From the NCBI GenBank assembly GCA_040772225.1, contig JAXGYO010000002.1, positions 2,073,890 through 2,137,889 of the forward strand: a DNA stretch of 64,000 nt, read 5' to 3'. Both the position numbers and the translations under genes were made by a program. The notes under the pieces were generated by a model. The model was not told the origin of the DNA. It worked only from the letters and a program-made list of their open reading frames with translations, and made no database searches. This stretch comes from JAAYED01 sp040772225 (GTDB lineage Bacteria; Chloroflexota; Anaerolineae; UBA1429). Of this stretch, positions 51,064 to 60,263 are shown piece by piece; the first letter of the stretch is position 1; the number at the start of each line of letters is the position of its first letter.

Positions 51064-52179
51064 ATGAAGAACCGCGTCCTCGGGCGCACCGGCGCCACCG
51101 TCAGCACCATCTCCATGGGCACCGAGTATCTGATCAACCAGCCGCAGGCCCACGTGGATGCCGTGATCCACACCGCGATCGAGCGTGGCATCAACTACTT
51201 TGACGTGTTCTTCGGTCAGGGCTATGTGCGCGAGATCTATGGGCGGGCCTTTGCGGGCTACCGCGAGCGGGTCATGCTCTCGGCGCACCTGGGCGCCGTT
51301 GAACGGGGACGCGACTCTGGTGTAAGCCGCGATCCGAAAGAGGCGTTGCACTATTTCGAAGAGTACCTGCGCTGGTTCAAGACCGACTATGTCGACGTGC
51401 TCTTTTTGCACAACATCGACTCGCAGGAGGACTATGACACCGTCATGGCCCCGGGCGGGTTGGGGGATCTGGCGCAGCAGCTCAAGGCGCAGGGCCGCGC
51501 GCGGTTCATCGGGTTCAGCGGGCACAGCGTCCCCACGGCGCGTCAAGCCGTCGAGAGTGGTATCGTCGATGTGCTCATGTTCCCTGTCAACATCGCGGCC
51601 AACGCCGTGGAGGGCAAGCGCGCGTTGTTCCAGGCCTGCGCGTCCAACAACGTCGGCCTGGTGGCCATGAAGCCCTTTGCGGGAGGCAAGCTGCTCCAGC
51701 CTGAGACCCGCATGTCGCTGATGTTCTTCCAGACCGGCGGCGGTGACGCCGAGATCCAAAAGGATCATCCCATCACCCCCGCGCAGTGCCTGCACTATGT
51801 GCTCTCGCAGGTGGGCGTCTCGACCATCGTGCCCGGGTTCGCAAGCATCGAGCAACTGGAGCAGGGGCTGGCCTATTATGAGGCCAGCGAGGAGGAGCGC
51901 GACTTTGCGGGGCTTCTGGCCTCCTTTGCCGAGTACCGCAGCGGCGAGTGCGTCTACTGCAACCACTGCCTGCCCTGTCCCGTGGAGATCAATATCGGGC
52001 AGGTCAACCGGTTGGGCGATATGGCGGCTCACCATATGACCGGCGAGCTACAGGCTGCCTACGCAGCGCTCGACGTGAACGCCTCGGACTGTATCCAGTG
52101 CGGCACCTGCGAAGAGCGCTGTCCCTTTGGCGTGCAGGTCATCGACAAGATGGAGCAGACCGCGGCGCTGTTCGGCTGA
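51064..52179 (+). CDS. aldo/keto reductase with C-terminal double [4Fe-4S] module
   Basis: This 371-aa protein has residues 1-280 as an AKR TIM barrel (GRTGATVSTISMGTEYL, INYFDVFFGQG, LHNIDSQEDY, GFSGHS). A ferredoxin-like tail has Cys groups CVYCNHCLPCP and CIQCGTCEERCP for two [4Fe-4S] clusters. Such AKRs are common in anaerobes and may couple carbonyl reduction to ferredoxin. The AKR Tyr is not in a standard context. AAAGGAGC precedes the ATG. Confidence 0.88.
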   Translation: MKNRVLGRTGATVSTISMGTEYLINQPQAHVDAVIHTAIERGINYFDVFFGQGYVREIYGRAFAGYRERVMLSAHLGAVERGRDSGVSRDPKEALHYFEEYLRWFKTDYVDVLFLHNIDSQEDYDTVMAPGGLGDLAQQLKAQGRARFIGFSGHSVPTARQAVESGIVDVLMFPVNIAANAVEGKRALFQACASNNVGLVAMKPFAGGKLLQPETRMSLMFFQTGGGDAEIQKDHPITPAQCLHYVLSQVGVSTIVPGFASIEQLEQGLAYYEASEEERDFAGLLASFAEYRSGECVYCNHCLPCPVEINIGQVNRLGDMAAHHMTGELQAAYAALDVNASDCIQCGTCEERCPFGVQVIDKMEQTAALFG

Positions 52180-52185
52180 ACGAGC

Positions 52186-52551
52186 TCAGGCGATGGGCGG
52201 CGCCTTTTCCGCATCTTGCGCGGGGTGCCGTTCGTCGCTGCAATGGAACCAGAGATTGACGATAGGGTGCGCCGGATCGCCAATCAGGTGGTGCTCGTCG
52301 CCAGGCTCGATCACCAGCACCTCGCCGGCGCGCACCGGCTCCAGTGTCCCGTTGAGCTCGATGTGCCCGCGACCCTGCAGAATGACAAACACTTCGTGGC
52401 TGTCGTGCACGTGCTCGCCCTCGGGGTGGGTGCGGAACCCGATCGCGTGAAAGCTCAACCCGCCATGGTGGATGTAGGCGCCCGGCACCAGAGCCTCCCC
52501 CACACGCTCGCTGATCTCGCCGTCCAGATCGTGCAGGCGATATCGTCTCAT
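52186..52551 (-). CDS. small cupin-domain protein
   Basis: This 121-aa single cupin has motif 1 GEHVHDSHEVFVILQGRG and motif 2 PGDEHHLIGDPAHPIVN, with the His/Glu metal ligands visible. ATG 52551 follows GGAGGTCACC. Convergent with the aldo/keto reductase gene. Cupins of this size act as sugar isomerases, oxygenases or ligand-binding proteins; no choice is possible. Confidence 0.8.
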   Translation of the reverse strand: MRRYRLHDLDGEISERVGEALVPGAYIHHGGLSFHAIGFRTHPEGEHVHDSHEVFVILQGRGHIELNGTLEPVRAGEVLVIEPGDEHHLIGDPAHPIVNLWFHCSDERHPAQDAEKAPPIA

Positions 52552-52612
52552 GGTGACCTCCTGAGTTGATTGCCGGCCAGTTCTGCGCGCCACCGCCTCG
52601 ATGCTGGCGCGG

Positions 52613-52640
52613 TTGCGCCGGCTGCTGGCTCTTTTATAAT
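52613..52640 (+). promoter_or_regulatory. promoter for Cof-type HAD gene
   Basis: TTGCGC (52613-52618), a 16-bp spacer and a perfect TATAAT (52635-52640) lie about 80 nt before the start codon. Confidence 0.55.
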
Positions 52641-52722
52641 CGCTGGTACAGAGCATAATGCAGCGACACCGACTTTGCCACTGAAACGCACTCCGGGGTG
52701 GCACGTCATTGGGGGGGTAAGC

Positions 52723-53529
52723 ATGACCGATTTCGGGGCCTGGATCTTTGATATAGACGGCACGTTACTCGACTCGCAGGCCGTACTGCGGCCGCGCACG
52801 GTGGCGGCGTTGAACGCCCTGAACGAAGGTGGCGCTGTGCTGCTTGTGGCCACGGCGCTCCCGCAGCGCTATGCTCGGATGAAGCTGGGGGCGACGCCCT
52901 ATCTCTATCAGCGCGGTGTGTTCCTCGGCGGAGGCCACATTCTGGATGAGCGCACCGGTTACTCGTACGAGCTCACCGTTCACGCGGCGGTCGCCTCCCC
53001 TGTGCTGGCGTTGCTGGAATCGGTCTCGCCCGAGCTGCAGATCGTGGTGCAATACGGGGATACCCGGCATGCCCATCGCTTGCCGATCGATCCGCGGCTA
53101 GTGGCCACCTGGGGCTATGACGCCACTGGCCTGGTGCCCTACGAGATGAGCGCAGCCCGCCCCTTTACCAAGATCATTGCCTGGCACGAGTCGCTCGATC
53201 TCTCGCCAGCTCACGAGGCGCTTGTGGCGCGCTTTGGGGCCCAGGCGCAGTTCTACCTCACCGATGGCGGCCACGCCCTGCAGGTAACGGCCGCCGGCGC
53301 TTCGAAGGGGCAGGGGCTGTTGCGGCTGCTTAAACATCTGGGGATCGATCCCTCCACAGCCATCTCTTTTGGGGACTCGACGCCGGATGTGGAGATGTTC
53401 AAGGTGACCGGCGTCTCGGTGGCGATGGGCAATAGCCTGCCGGAGGTGCAGGCCGCTGCCAGCCTGGTCGCTCCGTCCAACGATGATGACGGCGTCGCGC
53501 AGGTCATCGAGCGGTTGCTGATCGCCTGA
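52723..53529 (+). CDS. Cof-type HAD hydrolase
   Basis: This 268-aa HAD phosphatase of the Cof/C2-cap group has motif I WIFDIDGTLLDS at residues 7-18. Motif III is the Lys in GASKGQGLLRLLKHLG, and motif IV is ISFGDSTPDVEMF. Members dephosphorylate sugar phosphates or flavin precursors. ATG 52723 follows GGGGGGG. The ferredoxin-type gene starts 25 nt downstream, so it may share the transcript. Confidence 0.85.
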   Translation: MTDFGAWIFDIDGTLLDSQAVLRPRTVAALNALNEGGAVLLVATALPQRYARMKLGATPYLYQRGVFLGGGHILDERTGYSYELTVHAAVASPVLALLESVSPELQIVVQYGDTRHAHRLPIDPRLVATWGYDATGLVPYEMSAARPFTKIIAWHESLDLSPAHEALVARFGAQAQFYLTDGGHALQVTAAGASKGQGLLRLLKHLGIDPSTAISFGDSTPDVEMFKVTGVSVAMGNSLPEVQAAASLVAPSNDDDGVAQVIERLLIA

Positions 53530-53554
53530 GGTCTTGAGCTGCACAAGGGGGACT

Positions 53555-53989
53555 GTGGATCCGTATCGCTGGCTATCCTGTGATGCTGAAGCCTGCCGGG
53601 GATGCCAGGCCTGCCTGCTGGGGTGCTCGCTGGCGCACGAGGGCAGCGCCGCGCCCATGCTGGCGCGCGTGGCCGTCGATAAGGACATGGCGGCCTACAC
53701 CTTCGCCATCACCCTCTGCCGGCATTGCGTAAAGCCTGCTTGTCTCGCCGCTTGCCCGGCAGGAGCCATGTCGCTGGACGAGCGGGGCGTCGTGCTACTG
53801 GACGATGCTCTGTGCATCCGCTGCGGTGCCTGCCAGGCGGCCTGCCCCTACGACGCCGTGTTCTACCTGGCTGAAAGCGATCGCTACGTCAAGTGTGACC
53901 TGTGCGCCGGCCGCGAGTCAGGGCCGGTGTGCGCGGCGCTGTGCCCCACGCAGGCCATCCGGTTAGTCGCTCCAGAGGTGGCATCGTGA
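53555..53989 (+). CDS. polyferredoxin-type electron-transfer subunit with four [4Fe-4S] motifs
   Basis: This 144-aa protein has four Cys groups typical of HycB/DmsB/AOR-partner subunits. They are CDAEACRGCQACLLGC, CRHCVKPACLAACP, CIRCGACQAACP and CDLC followed by CAALCP. It should carry four [4Fe-4S] clusters and pass electrons to or from the oxidoreductase encoded next, whose GTG overlaps its TGA by 4 nt. GTG 53555 is chosen for the AAGGGGG just upstream; a TTG at 53534 is an alternative. Confidence 0.88.
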   Translation: MDPYRWLSCDAEACRGCQACLLGCSLAHEGSAAPMLARVAVDKDMAAYTFAITLCRHCVKPACLAACPAGAMSLDERGVVLLDDALCIRCGACQAACPYDAVFYLAESDRYVKCDLCAGRESGPVCAALCPTQAIRLVAPEVAS

Positions 53990-55923
53990 CCGGCGGCTGG
54001 CTTGGGCAGGCGTTGCGCGTCGATCTGACCAGCGGTAGCATCAGTGCGCTGGACTTGATCCCGTATCAGGAGCGGTATCTGGGCGGGCGCCCGCTGGCGG
54101 CGCGCCTGGCCTGGGAGATGATCCCGGCGGGGGCGGACGCCTATGATCCAGAGAACGTTCTGTTCATCATGACCGGTCCGCTCACTGGCACACTGGCGCC
54201 GACCTCGGGGCGCACGATCATGAGCGCCATCTCGCCGCGCACCTACCCCTTCCCCTGGTATACCCATTCCACGCTGGGGGGCTGGTTCGGTCCCGAGCTC
54301 AAGTACGCTGGCTGGGACGGTATCGTCCTTCAGGGCGCCGCACCGGAGCCGGTGTGGCTGGAGATCGACGACCGGGGCGCCCGGCTGCACCTGGCGGGAG
54401 AGATGTGGGGCATGGATGCCCGCGCCTGCCAGCTGGCGCTCAAGGAGCGGCTGGGCTCGCAGGTCCAGGTGCTATGCATTGGCCGCGCGGGTGAGAACCG
54501 GGTGCGGTTTGCGACTGTCCAGCACAGCGAGGAGAACGCCGCGGGCCACAGCGGCCTGGGCGGCGTGTGGGGCAGCAAAAACCTCAAGGCGATCGCCGTG
54601 CGGGGCACGGGGGCCGTGCCCGTGGCGGAACCAGAGGGGTTGCTGCGTGAGATTCTGGCCCTGGGTACCAACGTGCCGACGCCGATGTACGCCAATGTGG
54701 CGCCGGCAGCGGTCTACGAGGAGCGTAGTGGCCCTGCTTGCAGCCAGTCCTGCACGTTCAACTGCGGCGTGGGTCAGTACCGGCGGACCGCCGATGGGCG
54801 CAGATCCCCTGCTTTCTGTATCGGGCCGGTGTGGCGGCGCGACGGAGCGATGCAGGAGACGCACTATGAAGGCGCAGGGCTGCGCGTGCCGCCTTCACCG
54901 AACTTTGACCTGGACACCGAGACGCGCTTGCACGAGCTCTGCAATGGGCTGGGGCTGGATATGTGGTTTCGGCTGGTGATGCAGCCCTGGCTGATCCGTT
55001 GCGTCGAGCTGGGGGTGGAGGCAATCGACGGGCACCCGCTCCGCCCGGCGGACCCGGCATGGTTCGAGGCGTTTATGCACGATCTGGCACATCGCCGCGG
55101 TCTGGGCGCGCTGCTGGCCGACGATCTCATGCGTGCCATGGATACGCTCGAGGATCGGTTGCCCGCGGAGCTGACGGCGCTGGGTCGCGAGCTCGAATTC
55201 GACTTTGGCTTTCCGGCGCATCGTGAGGGGCGTTTCTGGGATGCCGAGCCACTGCCATTCTGGGTGATCTCGGCCATGCTGCACGCCAGCGAGAGCCGCG
55301 ACCCCACCATCGGTGCCCACCAAAGCAGTTTGCTGCTCTCAAACCTGACGCTGGCGGACCCCGAGGTCGCGCGGCGGCAATTGCGTCGCCTGTCTGAACA
55401 GGTCTGGGGCGATCCCGACGCACTGGAGCCTACCTTTGAGGGCAAGGCGCCCGTGGCCATCTGGAGCCAGGATCAGCACCTGCTGATCGACGCCCTCACC
55501 CTGTGCGATTTCGCTTTTCCGCAACTGGTGCGGCCCCTGGGCGGGCGCGAGATCTGGGAGCAGACTGACGACATCCTGGGGGATTTGGAGATCGACCGCC
55601 GTATGCTGCGCGCGGTCACCGGTATGGACTATACCCGTGAGGAGCTGACGGCCGTGGCGCGGCGGGGCCTGAACCTGGAGCGTGCGCTGCTGGCCCGAGC
55701 CGGACGGGACCGCTCGCTGGAGGAGGGCCTGGCGCCGCACTTTGGTCTGCCCTGCCGGGACGACGGCACGCAGATCGACGCGGCCGGTTACGGGCGGTTG
55801 CTGGATGAGTACTGTGCCGCCCGTGGCTGGGATCTCGAGCGTGGCTGGCCATTGCCCGAGACACTGGCTGACCTGGGGCTGGCAGATGTCACTGACGAGA
55901 TTGAACGGCTGCGACAGCGCTAG
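53986..55923 (+). CDS. aldehyde:ferredoxin oxidoreductase-family tungsten enzyme
   Basis: This 645-aa protein is of AOR type, close to the usual family length. It has GWLGQALRVDLTSG at the N-terminus, IMTGPLTGTLAPTSGR near residue 65 and AGENRVRFA. The cluster-binding region has CSQSCTFNCGVG, and the late Cys is in ALTLCDFAF. AORs bind a tungsten bispyranopterin and one [4Fe-4S] cluster and oxidise aldehydes to acids with ferredoxin. GTG 53986 overlaps the ferredoxin-subunit stop, so a two-subunit AOR complex is expected. No pterin-synthesis gene is seen nearby. Confidence 0.88.
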   Translation: MTGGWLGQALRVDLTSGSISALDLIPYQERYLGGRPLAARLAWEMIPAGADAYDPENVLFIMTGPLTGTLAPTSGRTIMSAISPRTYPFPWYTHSTLGGWFGPELKYAGWDGIVLQGAAPEPVWLEIDDRGARLHLAGEMWGMDARACQLALKERLGSQVQVLCIGRAGENRVRFATVQHSEENAAGHSGLGGVWGSKNLKAIAVRGTGAVPVAEPEGLLREILALGTNVPTPMYANVAPAAVYEERSGPACSQSCTFNCGVGQYRRTADGRRSPAFCIGPVWRRDGAMQETHYEGAGLRVPPSPNFDLDTETRLHELCNGLGLDMWFRLVMQPWLIRCVELGVEAIDGHPLRPADPAWFEAFMHDLAHRRGLGALLADDLMRAMDTLEDRLPAELTALGRELEFDFGFPAHREGRFWDAEPLPFWVISAMLHASESRDPTIGAHQSSLLLSNLTLADPEVARRQLRRLSEQVWGDPDALEPTFEGKAPVAIWSQDQHLLIDALTLCDFAFPQLVRPLGGREIWEQTDDILGDLEIDRRMLRAVTGMDYTREELTAVARRGLNLERALLARAGRDRSLEEGLAPHFGLPCRDDGTQIDAAGYGRLLDEYCAARGWDLERGWPLPETLADLGLADVTDEIERLRQR

Positions 55924-55943
55924 CGCGGGCTGTCACAACCAAA

Positions 55944-55967
55944 AGAGGGCGGGCCACCCCGCCCTCT
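55944..55967. terminator. bidirectional hairpin terminator after AOR gene
   Basis: AGAGGGCGGG and CCCGCCCTCT form a perfect 10-bp stem with a CCAC loop, flanked by AAAA on the left and TTGC on the right. It lies between convergent genes. Confidence 0.75.
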
Positions 55968-55980
55968 TGCATCTCACAGC

Positions 55981-57207
55981 CTAGATGTTCCAGTGCTCGT
56001 TGATGGGCGCCTGGTAGGCGTCGATCTTGCCCGAGTACACGTCGTCCACCTTGACGACCTCGCCGCAGGTGGCGGACTCGTACACGGCCTCGCAGATCGC
56101 CAGCGACTTCATGCCGTCCCACGCATCCACCTCGACGCGCTCGCGATTGCCGCGGATGACCTCCATGAACTCCCAGATCTCATAGCCAAAGCCGTTCTCG
56201 ATGCCCGCCGGGAAGAGGAACTCCCACTCCTGGTCGGAGAGCGCCTGCTTTTGCAGGGCCTTGAGCTGGTCAAAGTCCCAGGTCTCGCCATCCCGGTTGG
56301 TCATGGTGCCGGTCTCGATCCAGTCATTGCCCCGCCAGAAGAGGTGGAAGATGGCGTGGCCGATATCGGTGCTGATGGATCCCTCAGTGCCGTAGAACAC
56401 GACCTTCTGGAAACCCTCTCCCGGCGCATCAAAGCTCCAGGACCAGGTGCCGCTGATGCCGTTCTTGAACTTTACCACGGCGAATACGCTGTCCTCACGG
56501 ACATCGGGCAGGCTCTTGATCTCGCCCTGGCCCTGCTCGATGGCCCGCGCATACACGGTGTCCACCTCGCCCAGCAGGTAGCGGATGCCGTCGCACCAGT
56601 GGAACCCGCCATCCATCGCCGGGCCCCCGCCGGACATCAGCCGGTCGCGCCGCCACTGGGCTGCGTAAGGGATGGGACCGGTCTGCTGGCGCCGCGGGCC
56701 GCCGCGCGCCATGGTGTTAAAGAACATGGTCGGCTGGCCGATCATGCCCGAGTCGTTGAGCGCCCAGCGCACCAGGCGCATTCCTGGGAGCCGCCGGTAG
56801 GGCACCGCCACCGAGAGGATCTTGCCAGTGCGATCGGCGGCCTCGGCCATGAGGCGGCTGGCCTTGATCGTGATGCCCAGCGGCTTTTCACACAGGACGT
56901 GCAAACCAGCATCCATGCAGTCGATGCTGACGGTGTGGTGCAGGCCGTGAGGCAGGCAGAGGTCCACCCCGTCCATCTTTTCCTGCTCAAGCATCTCGTG
57001 ATAATCGGTGTAGATGACCGGGCGATGCCCGAGCATCTCTTCACACATCGCAGCCGCTTCGGCAGCATTATCGGGGTTCATGTCGCAGACGGCGGAGAGC
57101 ACAAACCCATCCAGCCCGCGCTGCTTGAGTTCGGCCATCGCCCTGATGTGTGTCTTGGCGATTCCGCCCGTACCCACCAAACCCATTCGAAACTGATCGC
57201 TCGTCAT
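55981..57207 (-). CDS. second Gfo/Idh/MocA-family oxidoreductase
   Basis: This 408-aa dehydrogenase has the Rossmann motif MGLVGTGGIAKTHIRAM at residues 7-23 and the catalytic-lysine segment VLCEKPLGITI. A substrate-domain segment reads GGGPAMDGGFHWCDGIRYLL. It is only distantly similar to the one at 28.7-29.9 kb. ATG 57207 follows GGAGGGG; the longer frame lacks a ribosome binding site. Substrate unknown, sugar or cyclitol likely. Confidence 0.87.
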   Translation of the reverse strand: MTSDQFRMGLVGTGGIAKTHIRAMAELKQRGLDGFVLSAVCDMNPDNAAEAAAMCEEMLGHRPVIYTDYHEMLEQEKMDGVDLCLPHGLHHTVSIDCMDAGLHVLCEKPLGITIKASRLMAEAADRTGKILSVAVPYRRLPGMRLVRWALNDSGMIGQPTMFFNTMARGGPRRQQTGPIPYAAQWRRDRLMSGGGPAMDGGFHWCDGIRYLLGEVDTVYARAIEQGQGEIKSLPDVREDSVFAVVKFKNGISGTWSWSFDAPGEGFQKVVFYGTEGSISTDIGHAIFHLFWRGNDWIETGTMTNRDGETWDFDQLKALQKQALSDQEWEFLFPAGIENGFGYEIWEFMEVIRGNRERVEVDAWDGMKSLAICEAVYESATCGEVVKVDDVYSGKIDAYQAPINEHWNI

Positions 57208-57429
57208 AGCCCCTCCCGTGCGTTTACTTGACCGCCCTATCCCTGGCGCGAGATCCTGGCCGCGCCAGGACGTGACTAACGCCAGACGTTCTGAGTATAA
57301 CACTCGCGACAACGCTGTCAACGCTCCGGGTGGTTTGCTGGCGTATTGTGGTTGCCCGCCAGGCTGCTTTGACCAGCCCGTCTGGCGGGCCTAAGATGAT
57401 CATTAGTTCAGAGTATGTCAGGAGGCGTT

Positions 57430-57921
57430 ATGCCCATTGTTCAGGTTCAAGTTTGGCAGGGGTTCGGCGAGGATCGTGCGCGACGTCTGATCGAGGGCAT
57501 CACCTCCTCATTTGAGGATGTGGGCGTGCCGGCCGGCGCTGTGCAAGTGGTGATCCAGGAGGTGCCGCGCTCCTACTGGGGCATTGGCGGCCAGGTGTCA
57601 GCCGATCGCGGCCGTCCGGGAGGCGAGTCCGACCAGCGGTCGGAGCGCTCGGGCGAATATGGCCCGCGCCGCGACGATCGTCCAGCGAGGCAAGACCGGG
57701 GTGATCGTTCGAGCGGATTCCGCTCTTCCCCTGATGGCCCGTCGGGCGATCGTGGCTCGCGGCCTGCGCGTACGTGGCGGGGGGATAGCCCGCGTCAGGG
57801 TGCCGGCCCTGCGCGCAGCGACCGTTCGGCGCGTGCGGACAGGCGTGCGCGACCCGATTCGCGCCCGGGGCGGCGGCCGCGCCGGGGTGGCACAGGCGGC
57901 CAATCCTCCTCAGAGCGCTAG
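57430..57921 (+). CDS. 4-oxalocrotonate tautomerase-like domain with long Arg/Gly/Ser/Asp-rich tail
   Basis: Residues 1-55 match the small tautomerase family: catalytic Pro2 after Met removal (MPIVQVQVWQGF), RRLIEGITSSFEDVG and VQVVIQEVPRSYWGIGG. Typical members stop near residue 60-80. Here about 105 further residues are almost only Arg, Ser, Gly, Asp and Pro, predicted disordered and strongly basic. AGGAGG precedes the ATG. Its last 12 bp overlap the end of the convergent hydrolase gene. A nucleic-acid- or phase-separation-related tail is possible but not shown. Confidence 0.75.
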   Translation: MPIVQVQVWQGFGEDRARRLIEGITSSFEDVGVPAGAVQVVIQEVPRSYWGIGGQVSADRGRPGGESDQRSERSGEYGPRRDDRPARQDRGDRSSGFRSSPDGPSGDRGSRPARTWRGDSPRQGAGPARSDRSARADRRARPDSRPGRRPRRGGTGGQSSSER

Positions 57922-58791
57922 ATCGCTCTCCTGCAAAAAGCGGGTCACCCTGGCCGTGAATAGGTCCGGGTAGAGCAGCTGCGTCCAGTGGGCGCCGGCA
58001 TCAAAGCTGCTGAATTGTGCGCCCGGATAACGCTCGCGGTACATGGCCACGCTTCCGACGGAAAAGCGGTCGTTCTGCGCCGTGATCATCAGCAGTCGTC
58101 CCGGCCACTGCTGCTGCAGCGGGCTCGGCCGGAACAGCACACGCATCAGTTTCTCCGCGTCCAGTGCCCGGTTCAGCAGTTGCCGGCCTGGTCCCGATGC
58201 ATGCAGGCCGAGGTAGGCGCGGCTAAAGGCCAGCCAGGGCCCCTTCTGCGGGAGGTTTGGTGCGATGCCGTCCACCATCCGTTGTTCGGAAAGGATCGCC
58301 GGCAGCGCCCGCAACAGGGTTCTCGATCCCCGGTAGGGGAGAGGAGCATCTGGCCCAAGCGCCGGGCTGTGGCAGAGCACCATGTGCTGCACCCGGTGAG
58401 GCCAGCGATGGAGCAGCCACTGGGCCGGGCTGCCGCCGCAGCTGTGCGCGATCAGGGTCGCCGAATGTCCGCCCTCAGCCTCGATCATCTGCACCAGCAT
58501 CTCGGTGATGCGCGCCGGACGGAAGACTTGCTGCAGCGCGTATCCGTCGGGGATCAGCAGCCGGTACTCACGCGCCAGTGCGGGCGCAAGCTGGAACCAG
58601 GCGTCGGCGGGGAACAGCGCATGCGGCAGTAGCACCAGCAGGCGCCGTCCGCTGCCCATGGCGATATAGCGCCAGGCCGTGCCGTCAGGCAGGCTCTCTG
58701 TATACGGATGGTCCAGCCAGAAACGCTGCAGAGCCTCTCGCTGTGTTGCGGGGACATCCGCAAAGCGTTCATCAAAGGTCTTTGGTGCCAT
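57910..58791 (-). CDS. alpha/beta-hydrolase
   Basis: This 293-aa alpha/beta-hydrolase has the nucleophile elbow LIAHSCGGSPAQW (Ser in the GxSxG position, here HSCGG). An acid is plausible in ITAQNDRFS, and a C-terminal His is in GAHWTQLLYPD. No signal peptide. ATG 58791 is 5 nt after the stop of the methyltransferase gene, so the two form an operon. Substrate unknown. Confidence 0.82.
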   Translation of the reverse strand: MAPKTFDERFADVPATQREALQRFWLDHPYTESLPDGTAWRYIAMGSGRRLLVLLPHALFPADAWFQLAPALAREYRLLIPDGYALQQVFRPARITEMLVQMIEAEGGHSATLIAHSCGGSPAQWLLHRWPHRVQHMVLCHSPALGPDAPLPYRGSRTLLRALPAILSEQRMVDGIAPNLPQKGPWLAFSRAYLGLHASGPGRQLLNRALDAEKLMRVLFRPSPLQQQWPGRLLMITAQNDRFSVGSVAMYRERYPGAQFSSFDAGAHWTQLLYPDLFTARVTRFLQESDLAL

Positions 58792-58796
58792 GGGCT

Positions 58797-59672
58797 CTAG
58801 TCCAGGCCTGCCACGGCGGGTTCCTGCGGCTCTGTCACCAGAGCGACCAGGCCCTCCTGGACCGGGCCACCGTCGCCGGCCAGCGAGGCGTACCAGCGCG
58901 GTGCGCCGAATCCTGCCTCTGCCAGCAACTCGGTGTATGCCTCGGGTGTGTAGGCCTGCATGCTGCTCGCGTGGAGCGTCACATCGCCCGTAGCTGCATC
59001 CACCACATAGTAGCGCTCGATGGCGACCTTTGCTTCTGCGTCCCAGCGGTTCTCCTTGAGCAGGAGATGGGGACCCTCGTGGAACAGACCTGAGGGCGAC
59101 GAGTACCATGAGGCGGGTTCCTTACCTACCTTGCGTACCAGATCGAAGGTATGGGGCTCCAGCAGCAGGTGGCCGCCCCGGCGGAGCAGCCTTCGGGCCG
59201 ATGCGAGGATTCGCAGGGCATCCTCGCGCCGGAAGACGTTGAACTCTCCGTAGATGAGCATCACGAGGTCGACGGGCTCGAGCGGCAGGTCGGCGAGGGT
59301 GCGGACGTCTGCCTCATAGTAGGTGCACGACAGTCCGTCGGCCGCGGCGCGATCGCGCGCATAGGCTATCGAGGCAGGTCCGAAATCTACGCCGGTGCAC
59401 ATGTGGCCATGGCGTGCCAGGCGCTCGGTGTACAATCCCGGTCCGCAACCGAGATCGAGCACGCGAGAGGGGCGCCCGCTCAGTACGGCGTTGTGAATCC
59501 AGCCCACGTGACGGTCGATGATGTCCGCGCGTCTGCTGGCCGCATCATTGGCCTGGCCTGTGTGAAACGCGAGCATGCGGCGGCTGAAATTCGGGTCGTT
59601 CCAGGGGATCTTGTCGCCTTCCTCCCAGGGCCTGGGCGACGGCGTGCGGTTGACGATATCTAAAAGGTTCAT
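58797..59672 (-). CDS. class I SAM-dependent methyltransferase
   Basis: This 291-aa Rossmann methyltransferase has motif I VLDLGCGPGLYTERLA at about residue 68. Acidic motif II is in MCTGVDFGPASI, with motif IV LVMLIYGEFNVF. The C-terminal 90 residues are beta-rich. The substrate is not evident. An alpha/beta-hydrolase gene follows 5 nt downstream. Confidence 0.87.
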   Translation of the reverse strand: MNLLDIVNRTPSPRPWEEGDKIPWNDPNFSRRMLAFHTGQANDAASRRADIIDRHVGWIHNAVLSGRPSRVLDLGCGPGLYTERLARHGHMCTGVDFGPASIAYARDRAAADGLSCTYYEADVRTLADLPLEPVDLVMLIYGEFNVFRREDALRILASARRLLRRGGHLLLEPHTFDLVRKVGKEPASWYSSPSGLFHEGPHLLLKENRWDAEAKVAIERYYVVDAATGDVTLHASSMQAYTPEAYTELLAEAGFGAPRWYASLAGDGGPVQEGLVALVTEPQEPAVAGLD

Positions 59673-59712
59673 TCACACACCTCCAGGGACGTGGGCGGCA
59701 TACCCGGATATC

Positions 59713-60204
59713 TTACCCCAGGCACAGGATATGCTCAACCGGTTGCCGGGAGGTCCGGATTGCGTCGATCTCCCGTCCGCCGATGGCCGCCAGCAGGTCA
59801 CCCATACCGGGGCAGAGCCGCGGGATTGACGTGAGCGGGACCCAGTAGTGCTCGAAAGAGATCGGCCCCGGGCTGCCATCGGAGGGCGCGTGTTCCCGGG
59901 CTATCCAGCGCCCTGACGTCTGTTCATTACACAGCAGGTAAACATAATGCCATTCGGCGCGGCCATTGGGCCCGTGATGGAAGCGCAAGCGGCGGCGGCA
60001 GAGATACGCAACGGGCTCGAGTGCGGTGAGACCAGTCTCCTCGAGCGCCTCGCGCAGGGCGCCAGAGAGCGGCGACTCTCCCGGTTCCAGGCTTCCGCCG
60101 GGCACCTGGATACCCGCGTCAGGGTGATCGACATGCCGGAACACGAGCAAAGACGAACCGCGGGTGATATAGGCCATGGTCTTTTGAACGACCTTCTGGC
60201 GCAC
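59713..60204 (-). CDS. Nudix hydrolase
   Basis: This 163-aa protein has the Nudix box GGSLEPGESPLSGALREALEETGL compressed to its key residues: GxxxxxE near residue 38 and REALEETG near 53-60. The first β-strands include YITRGSSLLVFRHV. Nudix enzymes hydrolyse nucleoside diphosphate-linked compounds. GTG 60204 is used because GGAAGG lies 5 nt upstream; ATG 60177 also fits. Confidence 0.8.
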   Translation of the reverse strand: MRQKVVQKTMAYITRGSSLLVFRHVDHPDAGIQVPGGSLEPGESPLSGALREALEETGLTALEPVAYLCRRRLRFHHGPNGRAEWHYVYLLCNEQTSGRWIAREHAPSDGSPGPISFEHYWVPLTSIPRLCPGMGDLLAAIGGREIDAIRTSRQPVEHILCLG

Positions 60205-60263
60205 CGTAACCTTCCCGGAATGCAGACGTTTGTCGTCACGACACCGATCGGTAGAATGGTGAT

